Positions 5,789-14,339 of a stretch of DNA of 64,000 bases are shown here, one piece after another. The stretch lies in the NCBI RefSeq assembly GCF_000156375.1, contig NZ_DS996359.1, forward strand, positions 257,570 through 321,569, written 5' to 3'. The position numbers were made by a program, and so were the translations under genes. The first letter of the stretch is position 1. Each line of letters starts with the position of its first letter. The notes beneath the pieces were generated by a model. The model was given only the letters and a program-made list of their open reading frames with translations, was not told where the DNA came from and ran no database searches. The DNA comes from Desulfovibrio piger ATCC 29098 (GTDB lineage Bacteria > Desulfobacterota > Desulfovibrionia > Desulfovibrionales > Desulfovibrionaceae).

Positions 5789-5901
5789 TCTTTTTGCGGC
5801 TGTCTATGAACTTTGGCGGACTTCAACGGACATCAAAAACGAAGAAAGTCCGCTCAGCTCAAGGCTTTGCGGACTTCTACGAACTTTGACGAACTATAGT
5901 T

Positions 5902-5991
5902 TGGCGGAGGGGGAGGGATTTGAACCCCCGGAAGGCGTGAACCTTCAGCGGTTTTCAAGACCGCCGCAATCAACCACTCTGCCACCCCTCC
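5902..5991 (-). tRNA. tRNA-Ser (UGA)
   Basis: A 90-nt tRNA with long variable arm. Acceptor GGAGGGG pairs with CCCCTCC, discriminator G and encoded CCA at 5902-5904. The anticodon stem-loop GCGGTCT-TGA-AAACCGC gives anticodon TGA. The T arm GGGTTCAAATCCC is intact. The 3' end faces the integrase, making it the probable attachment site; the gene stays complete, as usual for P4-type integration. Confidence 0.96.
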
Positions 5992-6176
5992 GTGCGGAGC
6001 AGACCGCGCCGTCACCTGCAGCCACCCTGCGGGCGGCGATCATGGCCGGGGACGGTGTTTCGTCTGCGGGCTGCCGGGCCGCGGCACAGGGCCTGCCCGT
6101 CAGAACAGCCAGAAGCATATAGCATTTTGGGCCCCGGAGCGTAAAGGGAAAGCTGCCGACGGGCCCGCCGGACCAT

Positions 6177-6209
6177 AAAAAAAGCGGCGCCCCCAGAAGA
6201 GGACGCCGC
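6177..6209 (-). terminator. Terminator of the HU gene
   Basis: On the minus strand GCGGCG...CGCCGC with a G-rich interior is followed by seven T. It lies about 20 bp beyond the HU stop codon. Confidence 0.75.
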
Positions 6210-6229
6210 CGGATCCGCTGAGCGAAATA

Positions 6230-6505
6230 CTACTTGATGGCGTCCTTCAGACCCTTGCCGGGGGTGAACTTGGCAACCTTGCTGGCAGGGATGGTGATCT
6301 CCTTGCCGGTGCGGGGATTGCGACCCTTGCGGGCGGCGCGCTCAACCACCTTGAAGCTGCCGAAACCGGTGAAGGTCACGGATTCGCCGGAAGCAAGGGC
6401 TTCGCGCAGCGCAGCCACGACGGCGTCGAGGGCTTCTTCGGCCTTGGCTTTGGTGGGCAGGCCGGCCTTGGCATGGATCTTTTCAACAAGCTCAGCTTTG
6501 GTCAT
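6230..6505 (-). CDS. hup: DNA-binding protein HU
   Basis: A 91-residue histone-like protein of the HU/IHF family, a nucleoid-associated DNA-bending dimer. The typical pattern is complete: MTKAELVEKI, a dimerisation helix, GSFKVVERAARKGRNPRTG with the beta-arm, EITIPASKVAKFTPGKGLKDA. Length matches HU. GGAG precedes the start by about 9 nt. It is a single-gene unit with its own terminator. Which HU paralogue it is (hupA or hupB type) cannot be said. Confidence 0.96.
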   Translation of the reverse strand: MTKAELVEKIHAKAGLPTKAKAEEALDAVVAALREALASGESVTFTGFGSFKVVERAARKGRNPRTGKEITIPASKVAKFTPGKGLKDAIK

Positions 6506-6695
6506 AGTTATACTCCAAAAAAAGAGTTTCGGGTTTCAATCTGTAGGCCAGACAGGGCATCCATACGTTATGGGCTTGGCCCGTGTCAATGGAAAATGCC
6601 CATATATCAAAGTTTTCCGGGCATCAGCACCTTTGGGGGGACGCGCTTCGCATCCCCTGCGGGCGGAGCGCCCGCCATGATGCATCCGCGGGTGG

Positions 6696-7526
6696 TCAGG
6701 AAAGATCCACCAGGCTGACTTCGGCGCTCTTGAGCGGGTGCCCCAGGAAAAGGCTGCCGGTACGGATGAAGCGCAGCACGTTGTCCGTGGTCATGAAGCG
6801 GTGGGTACCGGGGGCGTCTTCCCGGCGCAGCAGGTCCAGCTCGCGCAGGCGGTCCTCCACGGCCACGGCGGCCGTCTCGGCCGAATCCACGATGCGCACG
6901 TCCTCGCCCACCACATGGCGCAGGGCCTCCCGGAACAGGGGGAAGTGCGTGCAGCCCAGCACCAGGGTATCGGGCCTGTCGGGACGCTCCGGGGAGAACA
7001 GGTCGCCCAGATAGCGGCTGGCGATGCCCTCGACGATGGGGCCGTCCATCCAGCCTTCCTCGGCCAGGGGCACGAAAAGGGTGCAGGCCCTGCCCTGGAC
7101 GCGGGCCTCGGGGCACAGGGAGGCGATGGCCTGCTGGTAGGCGCCGCCGGCGATGGTGGCCTCGGTGGCGATGACCACGATGCGCTTGTTGCGGCTGGCG
7201 GCCACGGCGGCCTCGGCACCGGGGCGCACGACCCCGAGGACGGGCAGGGGCGCGAAGTGTTCGCGCAGTTCCGGCAGGGCGGCGGAAGTGGCGGTGTTGC
7301 AGGCCACCACCAGCATCTTGACGCCCTCGTCCACCAGACGGCCCGCAGCCTTGAGCGTGTAGCGGATGATGGTGTCACGGCTTTTGGTGCCGTAGGGCAG
7401 GCGGGCCGTATCACCAAGATAGAGCAGGTTCTCGCCGGGCAGGCGGCCGGAGATGGCTTTGAGCACGGTCAGGCCGCCCATGCCGGAATCAAAGATGCCG
7501 ATGGGCAGGGAAGCAGAGGGGTTCAT
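6696..7526 (-). CDS. murI: Glutamate racemase
   Basis: A 276-residue enzyme that interconverts L- and D-glutamate for peptidoglycan. Both catalytic cysteines are in their motifs: VVACNTATSAALP in the N-terminal half and VLGCTHFPLF in the C-terminal half. The N-terminal signature GIFDSGMGGLTVL is present, as is the substrate-binding LPYGTKS. The start at 7526 (MNPSASLPIG) has AAGGAA a few bases upstream; an open frame continues farther upstream without a good ribosome-binding site. About 260 bp without a recognisable gene separate it from the next gene. Confidence 0.96.
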   Translation of the reverse strand: MNPSASLPIGIFDSGMGGLTVLKAISGRLPGENLLYLGDTARLPYGTKSRDTIIRYTLKAAGRLVDEGVKMLVVACNTATSAALPELREHFAPLPVLGVVRPGAEAAVAASRNKRIVVIATEATIAGGAYQQAIASLCPEARVQGRACTLFVPLAEEGWMDGPIVEGIASRYLGDLFSPERPDRPDTLVLGCTHFPLFREALRHVVGEDVRIVDSAETAAVAVEDRLRELDLLRREDAPGTHRFMTTDNVLRFIRTGSLFLGHPLKSAEVSLVDLS

Positions 7527-7791
7527 GACGTTCCTTCGATGGGGGACGGCCCCGGTGGGGCCTCCCCGGGCTGGCACGTTGTGGGGACGGAAGGGCGCAA
7601 GGCGCCCCTGCCTGCCGGTAGGACGGGACGTGCCGCTTCCGGATGCGGCGGCATCCGATCAGGGGCATCATGTCCCGACTGCGGAAGGATGGCTTTTTTC
7701 ACGCGGCAGGGCAAGGGAAAACGGGTGCCGGAGGCTTGGAGGCCGTCCTTCCCCTGTCCCTTCAGGTTCCCGGGCCGGGCGTCGCGGGCCG

Positions 7792-8670
7792 CTAGAGGCC
7801 CTGCCACAGATAGCGCAGGGACGTGAAGAGCAGGATCAGGGCCAGTCCCCACTTGATGCGACGCGCGGGCACGAAGCGCTGGCAGCGCGCCCCCAGATAG
7901 CTGCCCATGAGCCCGCCCAGGCCCAGCAGCAGGCCCAGCAGGGGATCGGCGCCGATGCCGTCCAGCGAGGAGAACAGGCCCAGGAAGCCATAGCCCAGCA
8001 CCCCGGCCAGCGAGGCCAGGAAGGTGCCCAGCAGCAGGGCCCCGGCGATGGCGTGGACGGGCAGGCCGAAGATACTGACCAGGAAGGGGGAAAGGATGGC
8101 GCCGCCGCCGATGCCGTAGATGCCGCCTGCCAGACCGATGCCCAGGCTGAGGGCCGCCAGGCGCGGGCAGCTGACGGAATACCGTGCCTCACCGAACGTG
8201 AAGACCAGACGGGAACGGTCCCAGCGCTCCACATGGGTCCGGGCCATGCCGCCGCCCTTGCGGGCGGGCGCGGCGGGTCTGCGCAGGTCGCGGAACATGC
8301 GCCAGAAGATCCAGAGCAGCAGCAGACCGGCAAAGACCTTGAAACGGCTCTCGTCCGGCAGCCAGTAGACGCGGATCAGCGAACCCAGCACGATGCCGGG
8401 CAGGGTGCCCACGGCCACGGTCAGGGCCAGCGGCCAGAGCAGGCGCCCCTCGCGGGCGTAGCGCATGATGCCTCCGGGACAGGCCAGCACGTTGAAAAGA
8501 TGGTTGGTGGCGCTGACGCCGGGGCTGGTGTAGCCCAGGAAGCTCATCTGGAAGGGGAGGAGCAGGAAGGCTCCCGACAGGCCACCCATGGACGTGACGA
8601 ACGAGATGCCCATGGCCGCCAGGACGGGTACCAGGGGGTGACACTCGATACCGGAAACGGGGAAGTACAT
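7792..8670 (-). CDS. TauE/SafE-family sulfite exporter-like permease
   Basis: A 292-residue inner-membrane protein with about eight hydrophobic segments and the family's two-repeat layout: SFVTSMGGLSGAFLLLPFQ in the first half and GIGLAGGIYGIGGGAILSPF in the second. A basic cytoplasmic loop separates the halves. The family exports sulfite, sulfoacetate or related organosulfur anions; the substrate here is unknown, though sulfur compounds suit a sulfate reducer. The start at 8670 has GGAGG upstream. Upstream DNA is very A+T-rich and contains a perfect 10-bp inverted repeat at 8804-8831. Confidence 0.85.
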   Translation of the reverse strand: MYFPVSGIECHPLVPVLAAMGISFVTSMGGLSGAFLLLPFQMSFLGYTSPGVSATNHLFNVLACPGGIMRYAREGRLLWPLALTVAVGTLPGIVLGSLIRVYWLPDESRFKVFAGLLLLWIFWRMFRDLRRPAAPARKGGGMARTHVERWDRSRLVFTFGEARYSVSCPRLAALSLGIGLAGGIYGIGGGAILSPFLVSIFGLPVHAIAGALLLGTFLASLAGVLGYGFLGLFSSLDGIGADPLLGLLLGLGGLMGSYLGARCQRFVPARRIKWGLALILLFTSLRYLWQGL

Positions 8671-8803
8671 GGACCACCTCCACAGGTTGTGCGACGGGGT
8701 AAAGGCAGAGTAAACTGATATGGATATTTTTGTCACGTTTTATTTGTTTTCTAACATATAGAAAATAAAGAAATAAAATAAACGTGATTTTTAGGAGTAT
8801 TTA

Positions 8804-8831
8804 AATCACTATTTTATACATAATAGTGATT
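8804..8831. promoter_or_regulatory. Perfect inverted repeat, operator-like
   Basis: AATCACTATT and AATAGTGATT form perfect 10-bp arms around an 8-nt TTATACAT spacer. It sits in an A+T-rich gap between the TauE/SafE-like gene (134 bp from its start) and hisH (147 bp from its start). The symmetry and spacing suggest a dimeric regulator site; the regulator is unknown. Confidence 0.55.
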
Positions 8832-8977
8832 GAATGGGGCATGCGGTGGCTCTCCGGCCCCGCAGGGCCGGGCCTGCGGCCCGGTCACGCAGCGTGGTCC
8901 CCGGGGTGCATTGCCTGTGACGGACGAAACGCGTATATTTCAGGCTTTCCCATCACCGTGCAGCAAAGGATTTCTTC

Positions 8978-9616
8978 ATGCTCGCCATCCTCGAATACAA
9001 GGCAGGCAACCAGACCAGCGTGCGTCGCGCGCTGGAACATTTGGGCATCCCCTGCCGCATCACTGCCGATCCTGCGGAACTGGAGCAGGCCCAGGGCATC
9101 ATCTTTCCCGGTGTGGGCGCCGCCGGGCAGGCCATGGAGGCCCTGACCTCCGCCGGTCTGGACAGCGTGCTGCGCCGTGCCGTGGCCGAAGGCCAGCCCC
9201 TGCTGGGCATCTGCCTGGGCTGCCAGATCCTGCTGGAACACAGCGAAGAGAACGACGTGCGCACCCTGGGCATCGTGCCCGGCCGCTGCGTGCGTTTCCC
9301 CGATCATATGAAGGAAGAGGACGGCAGCCCCGCCCCTGTGCCACACATGGGCTGGAACAGCCTCGATGTGGTGCGCCCGGGCCGGCTGCTGCACGGCATC
9401 GAACCCGGTGCTGAATTCTATTTCGTCCACAGCTACTATGTGGAGCCCGCTCCCGAACTGGTCATGGCCACCACGGTCTACGGGAAGGAGTTCTGCTCGG
9501 TCTACGGCCGCGACGGCCTGTGGGCCGTGCAGTGCCATCTGGAAAAGAGCGGCCGCCCCGGCCTGACCGTGCTGCGCAATTTCTACGATTACTGCGACGA
9601 GGTGCGCCATGCTTAG
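8978..9616 (+). CDS. hisH: Imidazole glycerol phosphate synthase, glutaminase subunit
   Basis: A 212-residue class I glutamine amidotransferase. With HisF it makes imidazole glycerol phosphate and AICAR in histidine synthesis. The nucleophile motif is [15 protein letters not shown], and the catalytic His-Glu pair is in [11 protein letters not shown]. That motif has Leu where Pro is usual and Cys where Met is common after [14 protein letters not shown] is the oxyanion region. The start at 8978 has AAGGA upstream. The gene overlaps hisF by 8 nt, so the two subunits are translated together. Confidence 0.95.
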   Translation: MLAILEYKAGNQTSVRRALEHLGIPCRITADPAELEQAQGIIFPGVGAAGQAMEALTSAGLDSVLRRAVAEGQPLLGICLGCQILLEHSEENDVRTLGIVPGRCVRFPDHMKEEDGSPAPVPHMGWNSLDVVRPGRLLHGIEPGAEFYFVHSYYVEPAPELVMATTVYGKEFCSVYGRDGLWAVQCHLEKSGRPGLTVLRNFYDYCDEVRHA

Positions 9617-10388
9617 CAAACGAGTCATCCCCTGCCTGGACGTGCGCGCCGGCCGCCTGACCAAGGGCATCAAATTCCAGGGCAACGTGGACATCGGCGA
9701 CCCCGTGGAGAGCGCCCGCCGCTACTATGAGGAAGGCGCGGACGAGATCGTCTTTTACGACATCACGGCCTCGGCCGAGGAACGTGGCATCTTCCTGGAC
9801 GTGGTGGAGCGCGTGGCCTCGCAGATCTTCATCCCCTTCAGCGTGGGCGGCGGCATCTCGTCCGTGGCCGACATGCGCGCCGTGCTCAATGCCGGGGCCG
9901 AAAAGGTCTCCATCAACTCCGCGGCCGTGCGCAATCCCGACCTGGTGGCCGACGGCGCGGCGGCCTTCGGCTCGCAGGCCATCGTGGTGGGCATGGACGT
10001 GCTGCGCGTGCCCGTGAGCGAGAGCATCCCCTCCGGCTACGAGATCGTCATCCAGGGCGGCCGCCGTCGCATGGGCATCGACGCCATCGAATGGGCGCGC
10101 CAATGCCAGGAGCTGGGTGCGGGCGAGCTCTGCGTCAACTCCATCGACGCCGACGGCACCCGTGACGGCTACGAGCTGACCCTGACCCGGGCCATCGTGG
10201 ACGCCGTGTCCATCCCGGTCATCGCTTCCGGCGGCGCGGGCGCGCCCGAGCATATGTACGATGCCGTGAGCAAGGGCGGCGCCTCGGCGGCGCTCATCGC
10301 TTCCATCGTACACTACGGGCAGTACACCATCCGCCAGTGCAAGGAAGTCATGGCCGAAAAGGGCGCCAAGGTCCGCCTGATGTGGTAG
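9609..10388 (+). CDS. hisF: Imidazole glycerol phosphate synthase, cyclase subunit
   Basis: A 259-residue TIM-barrel protein. The start [19 protein letters not shown] is typical, with the first catalytic Asp in CLDV and the second in [14 protein letters not shown]. Phosphate-binding motifs GGGISS and [11 protein letters not shown] are present. The stretch [11 protein letters not shown] is the conserved ammonia-channel side. It partners HisH, whose gene it overlaps. The 3' end overlaps the likely GTG start of the LarE-like gene. Confidence 0.97.
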   Translation: MLSKRVIPCLDVRAGRLTKGIKFQGNVDIGDPVESARRYYEEGADEIVFYDITASAEERGIFLDVVERVASQIFIPFSVGGGISSVADMRAVLNAGAEKVSINSAAVRNPDLVADGAAAFGSQAIVVGMDVLRVPVSESIPSGYEIVIQGGRRRMGIDAIEWARQCQELGAGELCVNSIDADGTRDGYELTLTRAIVDAVSIPVIASGGAGAPEHMYDAVSKGGASAALIASIVHYGQYTIRQCKEVMAEKGAKVRLMW

Positions 10389-11158
10389 CTCCCGAAGCCC
10401 GCTGGCAGGCCCTGCTGCCCGTGCTGCGGCCCTGGCCTCTGGCCGTGGCCTTTTCCGGCGGGCTGGACAGCCGTTTCCTCTGTTTTTCCCTGCGGCGTGC
10501 GGGCTGCGACGTGCTGGCCCTGCACGCCACGGGGCCGCATGTGCCGCAGGCCGAGAGTGCGGCGGCGCGGCGCTGGGCCCGGGCGCAGGGGCTGCCCCTG
10601 CTGGAAGTGCGGCACGATCCCCTATCCCTTCCCGAAGTGGCGGTGAACAGCCGGGAGCGCTGTTATGCCTGCAAGCGGGCCCTCATGCGCCGTCTGCGTG
10701 AGGCACTGGCCGCCGTGGGCAGCTGCCGCATCCTTTGTGACGGCAGCAACGCCGACGATCTGACTGCCTTCCGGCCCGGACAGCGGGCCGTGCGCGAGGC
10801 GGGCGTGCTCTCGCCCCTGGCGCTGGCCGGGCTCCGCAAACAGGAGCTGCGCGATCTGGGCGCGTCCTGGGGCCTGGACGATCCGCAGCAGGCCGCCCGG
10901 CCCTGTCTGCTGACCCGTCTGGCCTACGGCATGCATCCCGAACCGGCCTTGCTGGCCCGTCTGGCCGCTACTGAGGCCGATCTGGCGGCCTTGTCCGGGC
11001 TGGGGGATTTTCGCCTGCGCCTGACGCCGGAGCCCGTCCTGCAGGCGGCCGTGCTGCCTGACGGCCTGCGCCCGCAGGTGATGCGGGTGCTGGATGCCCA
11101 TGGCTTTGGCGGGGCCGGGATGGTGGAAGGGGCGGTCAGCGGCTTTTTTGACCGCTGA
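10382..11158 (+). CDS. LarE-like PP-loop sulfur-transfer protein
   Basis: A PP-loop ATP pyrophosphatase of about 258 residues related to LarE, the ATP-dependent sulfur transferase that builds the nickel-pincer cofactor in other bacteria. Seen: [13 protein letters not shown] (PP-loop), the [14 protein letters not shown] motif with a CxxC pair, and [10 protein letters not shown], which corresponds to the LarE CLASRIPYG region with the Cys conserved. I chose GTG 10382, which overlaps the hisF stop; the frame is open farther upstream inside hisF. No larB or larC is nearby, so it may serve another sulfur-insertion pathway. Its place behind hisHF suggests cotranscription only. Confidence 0.75.
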   Translation: MVAPEARWQALLPVLRPWPLAVAFSGGLDSRFLCFSLRRAGCDVLALHATGPHVPQAESAAARRWARAQGLPLLEVRHDPLSLPEVAVNSRERCYACKRALMRRLREALAAVGSCRILCDGSNADDLTAFRPGQRAVREAGVLSPLALAGLRKQELRDLGASWGLDDPQQAARPCLLTRLAYGMHPEPALLARLAATEADLAALSGLGDFRLRLTPEPVLQAAVLPDGLRPQVMRVLDAHGFGGAGMVEGAVSGFFDR

Positions 11159-11318
11159 GATGATGTTTTTGGGAGGGGCTCCCCATTCCTGCTGCCGATG
11201 CCCGCAGCTTTCTGCATCGTGCAACGGGTACGGCCTTTTGGTCCCGGTCGCTGCCGGTACACGAAGGCCTTCCCCGGCGCCCTGATAAAGGGGGGGAGGA
11301 TATTTTCTTCGGAAAAAA

Positions 11319-11363
11319 TAAAACGCGCCCGCGAGACAAATTCTCGCAGGCGCGTTTGTTTTT
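11319..11363. terminator. Bidirectional intrinsic terminator
   Basis: AAACGCGCC-c-GCGAG, a short loop, and CTCGC-a-GGCGCGTTT are flanked by an A-rich left side and TTTGTTTTT on the right. It separates the plus-strand his/larE unit from the minus-strand mltG unit. Confidence 0.8.
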
Positions 11364-11431
11364 GACGGGGATATGCCCTCCAATGCGCTGGAGGGATGTC
11401 CTGTCATGAAAGCGCGCTGGGGAAGGGGGAG

Positions 11432-11551
11432 TTTGAGGGGGGAACCCCTCTCGCGCTAGCAGCGACCGGATGGCGGCCCGCAGGGCCGTGCCCGTTGCGA
11501 CGCAGGAAGCTACGGGCATCGACAGCAGAGATGAGGGGTTCCCCCCTCAAA
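11432..11551. repeat. Long inverted repeat, hairpin family member a
   Basis: Arms 11432-11450 and 11533-11551 are perfect 19-bp inverted copies (TTTGAGGGGGGAACCCCTC and its complement) around an 82-nt interior that begins with CGCGCTAGC. The sequence just before the left arm (GAAAGCGCGCTGGGGAAGG) recurs before the hairpin at 59296. Confidence 0.85.
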
Positions 11552-11581
11552 GATTCCTCCCCGTCCTTCGCAGATATGGCC

Positions 11582-11818
11582 TTACCGAACGCGCAGTGCC
11601 TCGGTGATGATGGCCGCGTCTTCCTCCGGCCGGGCTTTGACATTGAGTTCGGCGTTGCCGCCGTGGCAGACGAAGCCCTCGGGGCCGTGTTCCACCACAC
11701 CGGCGGAGATGACCTGCCCGTAGGGGAGCTGGTCGCGCATGTCGGCGTGGTCCACGCGGCGGGGAAAGATGAAGGGCACGGGCTGGCCGGAAAAATCTTC
11801 CATGATCAAATACTTCAT
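11582..11818 (-). CDS. Conserved-looking small hypothetical protein
   Basis: A 78-residue soluble protein with no signal peptide or membrane segment. It has a compact, mixed composition (PFIFPRRVDHADM, GVVEHGPEGFVCHGGN). AGGCAGG precedes the start, and the gene lies 14 bp after mltG on the same strand, so it is probably the last gene of the trpS-ruvX-mltG unit. I do not recognise a family. The good ribosome-binding site and operon position argue that it is real. Confidence 0.7.
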   Translation of the reverse strand: MKYLIMEDFSGQPVPFIFPRRVDHADMRDQLPYGQVISAGVVEHGPEGFVCHGGNAELNVKARPEEDAAIITEALRVR

Positions 11819-11832
11819 GACCTGCCTTCCTG

Positions 11833-12879
11833 TTATTGCTGGCGCTGGGCGCGACGGTTCTTGAGGTACTGGCGCACGGCGCGGTTATGATCGTCAAGGT
11901 TGGTGGAAAAAGCGTGGCGGCCGCCATCGGTGATGGCCACGAAATAGAGGTACTTGTGCTCTTCGGGCGTGATGGCCGCGGCCAGGGCGCTGGCGCCGAA
12001 CGAGCAGATGGGGCCGGGCGGCAGACCGGGACGCTGGTAGGTGTTGTAGATGTTGTTGGCGTCGTCCAGATGGCGGCGGCGCAGGTTGCCGTCAAAGTTG
12101 GGCCCCAGCCCGTAGATGACCGTGGGGTCGGCCTGGAGCGCCATGTTGATGCGCAGGCGGTTGGCATAGACGCCGGCCACGCGCGGTCGCTCGTCGGCAA
12201 AGGCGGTCTCCTTCTCCACCACGGAGGCCAGGATCACCAGACGGCGCAGCTCGTCACGGGACGGCCGTTTGCCGTCGGGCCAGAGGGCGTCGCCCTTGCG
12301 CCAGAAGTTGTCCACCATGCGGCCGGCCACGGCACGGGCCTGGGCCTTGTCGGGCACGTCGGCCTTTTTGAGCAGATAGGTGTCCGGCATGAGGAAGCCC
12401 TCGGCCGAATCGAAGGGGATGCCGTAGTGACGCAAAAAGGCCGGGTCCGTGATGACGGCCCGGAAATCCTCGAAGCGCACCAGCCCGGCGTCTTCCAGCA
12501 CCTTGGCGGTCTGCCACCAGGTCAGGCCCTCGGGCACGGTGACACGGAACAGCACCGGCTGGCCGTTGACCAGGGTATCCAGCACCTGTTCCGGCAGCCA
12601 GCCCGTATTGAGGGCAAAGCGTCCGGCCTGCAGGCGGCTGTCCCATTTTTTGTAGCGGGCCAGCAGCAGGAACTTGCGCGCATCGGTGATGAGCCCGCGC
12701 TCTTCCAGTTTGTCGGCCACACGGCGCACGCTGGCGCCGGGCTCCACGTCGAAAAAGGCCTCCTGCCCCGGTGTGGCCGGGGGCGTCTTGAGGAAGGTCC
12801 AGGCCTCGTATCCGACCCAGCCGGCAGCGGCCGCCGCCAGCAGGACAAGGACAGCCACGATGCGCAGTGCGGTCTTCAT
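11833..12879 (-). CDS. mltG: Endolytic murein transglycosylase MltG
   Basis: A 348-residue inner-membrane lytic transglycosylase (YceG family) that cleaves nascent glycan strands and helps set their length. It has one N-terminal membrane anchor (residues 5-25), a LysM-like region (FFDVEPGASVRRVADKLEE) and the catalytic domain with LASVVEKETAFADE, containing the catalytic Glu. The signature LQADPTVIYGLG follows. Length is typical. The start overlaps the ruvX stop by ATGA, and this pairing with ruvX is common in bacteria. Confidence 0.94.
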   Translation of the reverse strand: MKTALRIVAVLVLLAAAAAGWVGYEAWTFLKTPPATPGQEAFFDVEPGASVRRVADKLEERGLITDARKFLLLARYKKWDSRLQAGRFALNTGWLPEQVLDTLVNGQPVLFRVTVPEGLTWWQTAKVLEDAGLVRFEDFRAVITDPAFLRHYGIPFDSAEGFLMPDTYLLKKADVPDKAQARAVAGRMVDNFWRKGDALWPDGKRPSRDELRRLVILASVVEKETAFADERPRVAGVYANRLRINMALQADPTVIYGLGPNFDGNLRRRHLDDANNIYNTYQRPGLPPGPICSFGASALAAAITPEEHKYLYFVAITDGGRHAFSTNLDDHNRAVRQYLKNRRAQRQQ

Positions 12880-13313
12880 GCCGGTCTCCGCTGGTCAGGG
12901 CTGAGGGAAAGGAAGGACTCCAGGATGCGCACGGCGGCCTGCTGGTCCAGCACGGCCTTGCAGCGGCGGCCCGTGCGGCCCACCTCGCGCAGTTCGCGCT
13001 CGGCGGCCTCGGAGCTGAGCAGCTCGGACATGAAGTAGAAGGGCAGGGGCACGCGGCGCTTGAGGCGCTCGGTGACGTTGCGCACCTGCCGGGTGGTCAT
13101 GCTCTCGGTGCCGTCGGTGAGCAGGGGCAGGCCCATGACCACGGCATCGGGGCGCTCCTCGAGGATCCGCCCGGCCAGCGCCGCCAGGAACTCCTTGCGG
13201 TTGGCGTAGTCGGCCAGGCGGATGGTGGTCAGCGGATAGGCCATGATGCCTTCCGGGTCGGTGGCGGCCAGGCCCGTGCGGGCCAGGCCGTAATCAATAC
13301 CTACCCATTTCAA
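12876..13313 (-). CDS. ruvX: Holliday junction resolvase-like protein RuvX
   Basis: A YqgF/RuvX-family RNase H-fold protein of 145 residues, implicated in pre-16S rRNA 5'-end maturation. Motifs: WVGIDYGLARTGLA (first catalytic Asp), VVMGLPLLTDGTE, and FYFMSELLSSEAAE. The normal RuvX start matches TTG at 13311-13313, 5 bp after the trpS stop; a longer frame reaching into trpS lacks support. The 3' end overlaps mltG by 4 nt. Confidence 0.88.
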   Translation of the reverse strand: MKWVGIDYGLARTGLAATDPEGIMAYPLTTIRLADYANRKEFLAALAGRILEERPDAVVMGLPLLTDGTESMTTRQVRNVTERLKRRVPLPFYFMSELLSSEAAERELREVGRTGRRCKAVLDQQAAVRILESFLSLSPDQRRPA

Positions 13314-13318
13314 GGCGT

Positions 13319-14311
13319 TTACAGCCCCATCTTGGCGCGCACTTCGGCCAGCGTGGCGGAGGCGAAGGCACGGGCGCGTTCGTTGCCGGCGGCCAGGATC
13401 TCGGCCACGGCACCGGGACGGGCCGACAGGGCGGCGCGGCGTTCCTGCAGGGGAGCCAGGAAGGCTTCCAGGTTTTTCAGGAAGCGCTTCTTGCATTCCA
13501 CACAGCCGAAGCTGGCGCCGGTACAGCCGGTGCGGATCTCGGCCTGCTCTTCGGGGCTGGCCAGCAGCACATGGTAGGGGAAGAGGTTGCAGACGTCCGG
13601 GTTGCCGGGATCGCTCTTGCGCAGGCGGGCCGGGTCGGTGAACATGCCGCGCACCTTGGGCTCGATGTCGGCCATGGTGTCACGCAGGAAGATGCCGTTG
13701 TTGTAGCTCTTGGACATCTTGCGGCCGTCCAGGCCGGGGCACTTGGCAGCGGGGGTGAGCATGGCCTGCGGCTCGGGGAAGAAGTTGCCGCCGTAAAGGT
13801 AGTTGAAGCGGCGGGCGATCTCGCGGGTCAGCTCCATGTGGGGCAGCTGGTCTTCACCCACGGGCACGCCGTGGGGGCGGTACATGAGGATGTCCGCGGC
13901 CATGAGCACGGGGTAGCAGAGGAAGCCCGCGTTGCCCAGGTCCTTGTTGGTGATCTGCTGCTGCTGTTCCTTGTAGGTGGGGTTGCGTTCCAGCCAGGAG
14001 ACAGGGGTGATCATGGAGAGCAGCAGGCTCAGCTCGGCGTGTTCCTTGACCGCGCTCTGGCGGAAGATGACGCACTTTTCGGGATCCAGCCCGGCGGCCA
14101 CCCAGTCCTTGACCATCTCTTCCACGTTGGTGGCGATGTTGGAGGGGTCGGCATAATCGCTGGTCAGGGCGTGCCAGTCGGCCACGAAGAAGTAGGCTTC
14201 CTCGGTGTGCTGGAGTCCCACCCAGTTCTTGAGGACGCCGAAGTAGTGACCCAGATGGAGCGGCCCGGTGGGACGCATGCCCGAAACCGTACGCGGACGA
14301 ACAGTGCTCAT
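13319..14311 (-). CDS. trpS: Tryptophanyl-tRNA synthetase
   Basis: A 330-residue class Ic synthetase that charges tRNA-Trp. The HIGH-equivalent is GPLHLGHYFG near residue 16 and the KMSKS loop is GRKMSKSYNN near residue 195. The dimer-interface and Trp-binding regions (YPVLMAADILMYRP, VPVGEDQLPHMELTRE) are present. Cysteines occur in CTGASFGCVECKK toward the C terminus. AAGGAA precedes the start. It heads the unit with ruvX, mltG and the small hypothetical gene. Confidence 0.96.
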   Translation of the reverse strand: MSTVRPRTVSGMRPTGPLHLGHYFGVLKNWVGLQHTEEAYFFVADWHALTSDYADPSNIATNVEEMVKDWVAAGLDPEKCVIFRQSAVKEHAELSLLLSMITPVSWLERNPTYKEQQQQITNKDLGNAGFLCYPVLMAADILMYRPHGVPVGEDQLPHMELTREIARRFNYLYGGNFFPEPQAMLTPAAKCPGLDGRKMSKSYNNGIFLRDTMADIEPKVRGMFTDPARLRKSDPGNPDVCNLFPYHVLLASPEEQAEIRTGCTGASFGCVECKKRFLKNLEAFLAPLQERRAALSARPGAVAEILAAGNERARAFASATLAEVRAKMGL

Positions 14312-14339
14312 TTCAAGATTCCTTTAGAAGTTCCGTTAC

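Larger units (their letters stand above)
1..5901. mobile_element. P4-like integrated element, right end only
   Basis: A P4-type integrase gene lies about 170 bp from the 3' end of a tRNA-Ser gene. To its left are only element-type genes: a toxin-antitoxin pair, AlpA, Ash/Icd-like frames with antisense-type RNAs, and unknown proteins. To the right of the tRNA, ordinary chromosomal genes begin (HU, murI). The left boundary is outside the window: I found no second copy of the tRNA 3' end within bases 1-5900. No capsid, tail, terminase or primase gene is visible here. It could be a satellite-like prophage or a genomic island. The end coordinate is the tRNA 3' terminus, and the exact att core cannot be fixed from one end. 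Confidence 0.75.
11159..11581. other. Gene-free gap with terminator and hairpin repeat
   Basis: No gene is supported. The stretch holds the bidirectional terminator at 11319-11363, the long inverted repeat at 11432-11551 and, in its loop, one copy of a 24-bp dispersed repeat (11492-11515). Confidence 0.7.

Noticed and set aside
5902-5991. Element insertion might have disrupted the tRNA-Ser gene
   Set aside because: The tRNA is complete, with all arms and CCA, so integration preserved it.
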